From: Tepidibacillus_B infernus
Lineage (GTDB): Bacteria; Bacillota; Bacilli; Tepidibacillales; Tepidibacillaceae
DNA length: 64,000 bases
Assembly: GCF_048898065.1 (NCBI RefSeq)
Contig: NZ_JBLWFI010000001.1
Span: 868,001 to 932,000 of the forward strand
Direction of reading: 5' to 3'
Part shown: piece by piece, positions 63,347 to 64,000 of the stretch
Position numbering within the stretch: the first letter of the stretch is position 1
Layout of the letters: every line of letters begins with the position of its first letter
Made by a program: the position numbers and the translations under genes
The notes under the pieces: generated by a model
What the model saw: only the letters and a program-made list of their open reading frames with translations
The model's database searches: none
What the model was told of the DNA's origin: nothing

Positions 63347-64000
63347 CTAGACTTGGTAGATATCTTTTACTTTCTCGGTTAAATATTCAATTAAATATTT
63401 CGCATTTAAACTCTCATGGGTTACATCTTTTAACAGTTCGTTTGGTGTTTTAGCTTTACCAAAACGGTGAATCTTATCGTCTAACCAATTTTTGATTGGG
63501 ATTAAATCCCCTTTTTGCAATAATTCATTAAAATTTGGTAACTCTAATTTAAGTTGATGATAAAATTGTGCAGCATAGATATTACCTAATGCATAGGTTG
63601 GAAAATAACCAATCATCCCTCCAGACCAATGCACATCTTGTAATACTCCCTCCGCATCGGTATTAGGAACAATCCCTAAATATTCCTGCATTTTTTCTTT
63701 CCAAATCGTGGGCAGTTCTTCTACTTGTATCGTTCCATTGATCAGTCCTTTTTCAATTTCATAACGGATCATAATGTGAAAATTATATGTAAGTTCATCC
63801 GCCTCAGTTCGAATCAATGAAGGTTTCATTTCATTAACCGCTCTATAAAAATCTTCTTTTGTGATATTTCCTAATTGTTCAGGGAAATAAGAAATCAAAT
63901 CTTCATAATAGGTATCCCAGAAAAGAGAGCTTCGTCCAATCATATTTTCCCAAAAACGAGATTGAGATTCATGAATCCCCATTGAACTTCCTTCTGCCAA
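63347..64000 (-). CDS. M32 carboxypeptidase (carboxypeptidase Taq family), C-terminal part
   Basis: Metallo-carboxypeptidase that trims residues from peptide C-termini. Only the last 217 residues are in the window; the HExxH zinc site and N-terminal half lie beyond base 64000. The fragment opens with EGSSMGIHESQSRFWENMIG, a family hallmark, followed by EADELTYNFHIMIRYEIEKG and GYFPTYALGNIYAAQFYHQL. The TTG at the window edge is an internal leucine codon, not a start. Ends 36 bases before cdaR, so they could share a transcript. Confidence 0.93.
   Translation of the reverse strand: MAEGSSMGIHESQSRFWENMIGRSSLFWDTYYEDLISYFPEQLGNITKEDFYRAVNEMKPSLIRTEADELTYNFHIMIRYEIEKGLINGTIQVEELPTIWKEKMQEYLGIVPNTDAEGVLQDVHWSGGMIGYFPTYALGNIYAAQFYHQLKLELPNFNELLQKGDLIPIKNWLDDKIHRFGKAKTPNELLKDVTHESLNAKYLIEYLTEKVKDIYQV

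Noticed and set aside
1..64000. CRISPR arrays, tRNA or rRNA genes, prophage or defence islands
   Set aside because: No regularly spaced repeats, no rRNA-like stretches, no tRNA cloverleaf signals and no phage or defence genes were recognised by eye; a tRNA scan was not possible here.

Overview
The window is a low-GC, mostly minus-strand stretch of a Bacillota chromosome. The gene families point to Bacillales: LipL, GntP/CdaR, YyaL, CshA, a glgBCDAP cluster, strong AGGAGG ribosome sites, many TTG/GTG starts and a CcpA-type cre site. A NuoE/NuoF/NuoG-like redox module, a pyruvate dehydrogenase complex and a glyoxylate shunt together suggest a metabolically flexible, perhaps facultatively anaerobic member. 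Genus cannot be decided from this sequence. A 10-base N run (30672-30681) shows that this is a draft assembly.

Layout. 1-2.7 kb: end of a NuoE/NuoF/NuoG(FdhA)-like operon behind a consensus cre site. 2.9-3.8 kb: trpS. 3.9-5.0 kb: a graveyard holding a HutH-family lyase remnant, a Tn3-transposase remnant and a broken unknown gene, closed by a strong two-way terminator. 5.2-10 kb: pdhABCD. 10-15.9 kb: esterase, lipL, rnz, yajQ, an rlmL-like methyltransferase, a cold-shock gene and a Fpg-type glycosylase. 15.9-26 kb: glycogen operon glgB-glgC-glgD-glgA-glgP plus a GH13 amylase. 26-29 kb: aceB-aceA. 29.2-32.4 kb: nested, broken IS1182-, IS3- and IS30-type elements beside the tail of a transporter gene. 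32.5-45 kb: purine permease, cupin, mnmA, MFS transporter, DEAD-box helicase, gamma-glutamyltransferase, DedA, SDR, DoxX-like protein and YyaL. 45-48 kb: Mur-ligase remnant, an orphan small gene, a lytic transglycosylase and a frameshifted IS110 element. 48-54 kb: L,D-transpeptidase, sbcCD and a TPR-like gene. 54.6-59.4 kb: a GH65 phosphorylase/beta-phosphoglucomutase fusion with an alpha-phosphoglucomutase. 59.5-64 kb: glycerate kinase, GntP permease, CdaR regulator and the end of an M32 carboxypeptidase.

The genes form a carbon-storage and central-carbon neighbourhood. The glg operon makes and degrades glycogen. The GH13 enzyme trims alpha-glucans. The GH65/beta-PGM fusion and alpha-PGM would turn alpha-glucosyl disaccharide and glucose-1-phosphate into glucose-6-phosphate. 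PDH, with LipL supplying lipoyl groups, makes acetyl-CoA, and aceBA feeds it into the glyoxylate shunt. GarK/GntP/CdaR handle glycerate or sugar acids.

I did not find a clearly new system, CRISPR array, tRNA or rRNA. The points most worth checking are the glgB reading frame broken at an A10 tract, a possible bridge-RNA region in the IS110 element, the repeat cluster over the aceB promoter, a ribosome-site-hiding stem in the IS1182 leader, and several +1 indels in short runs that could be real decay or sequencing error.
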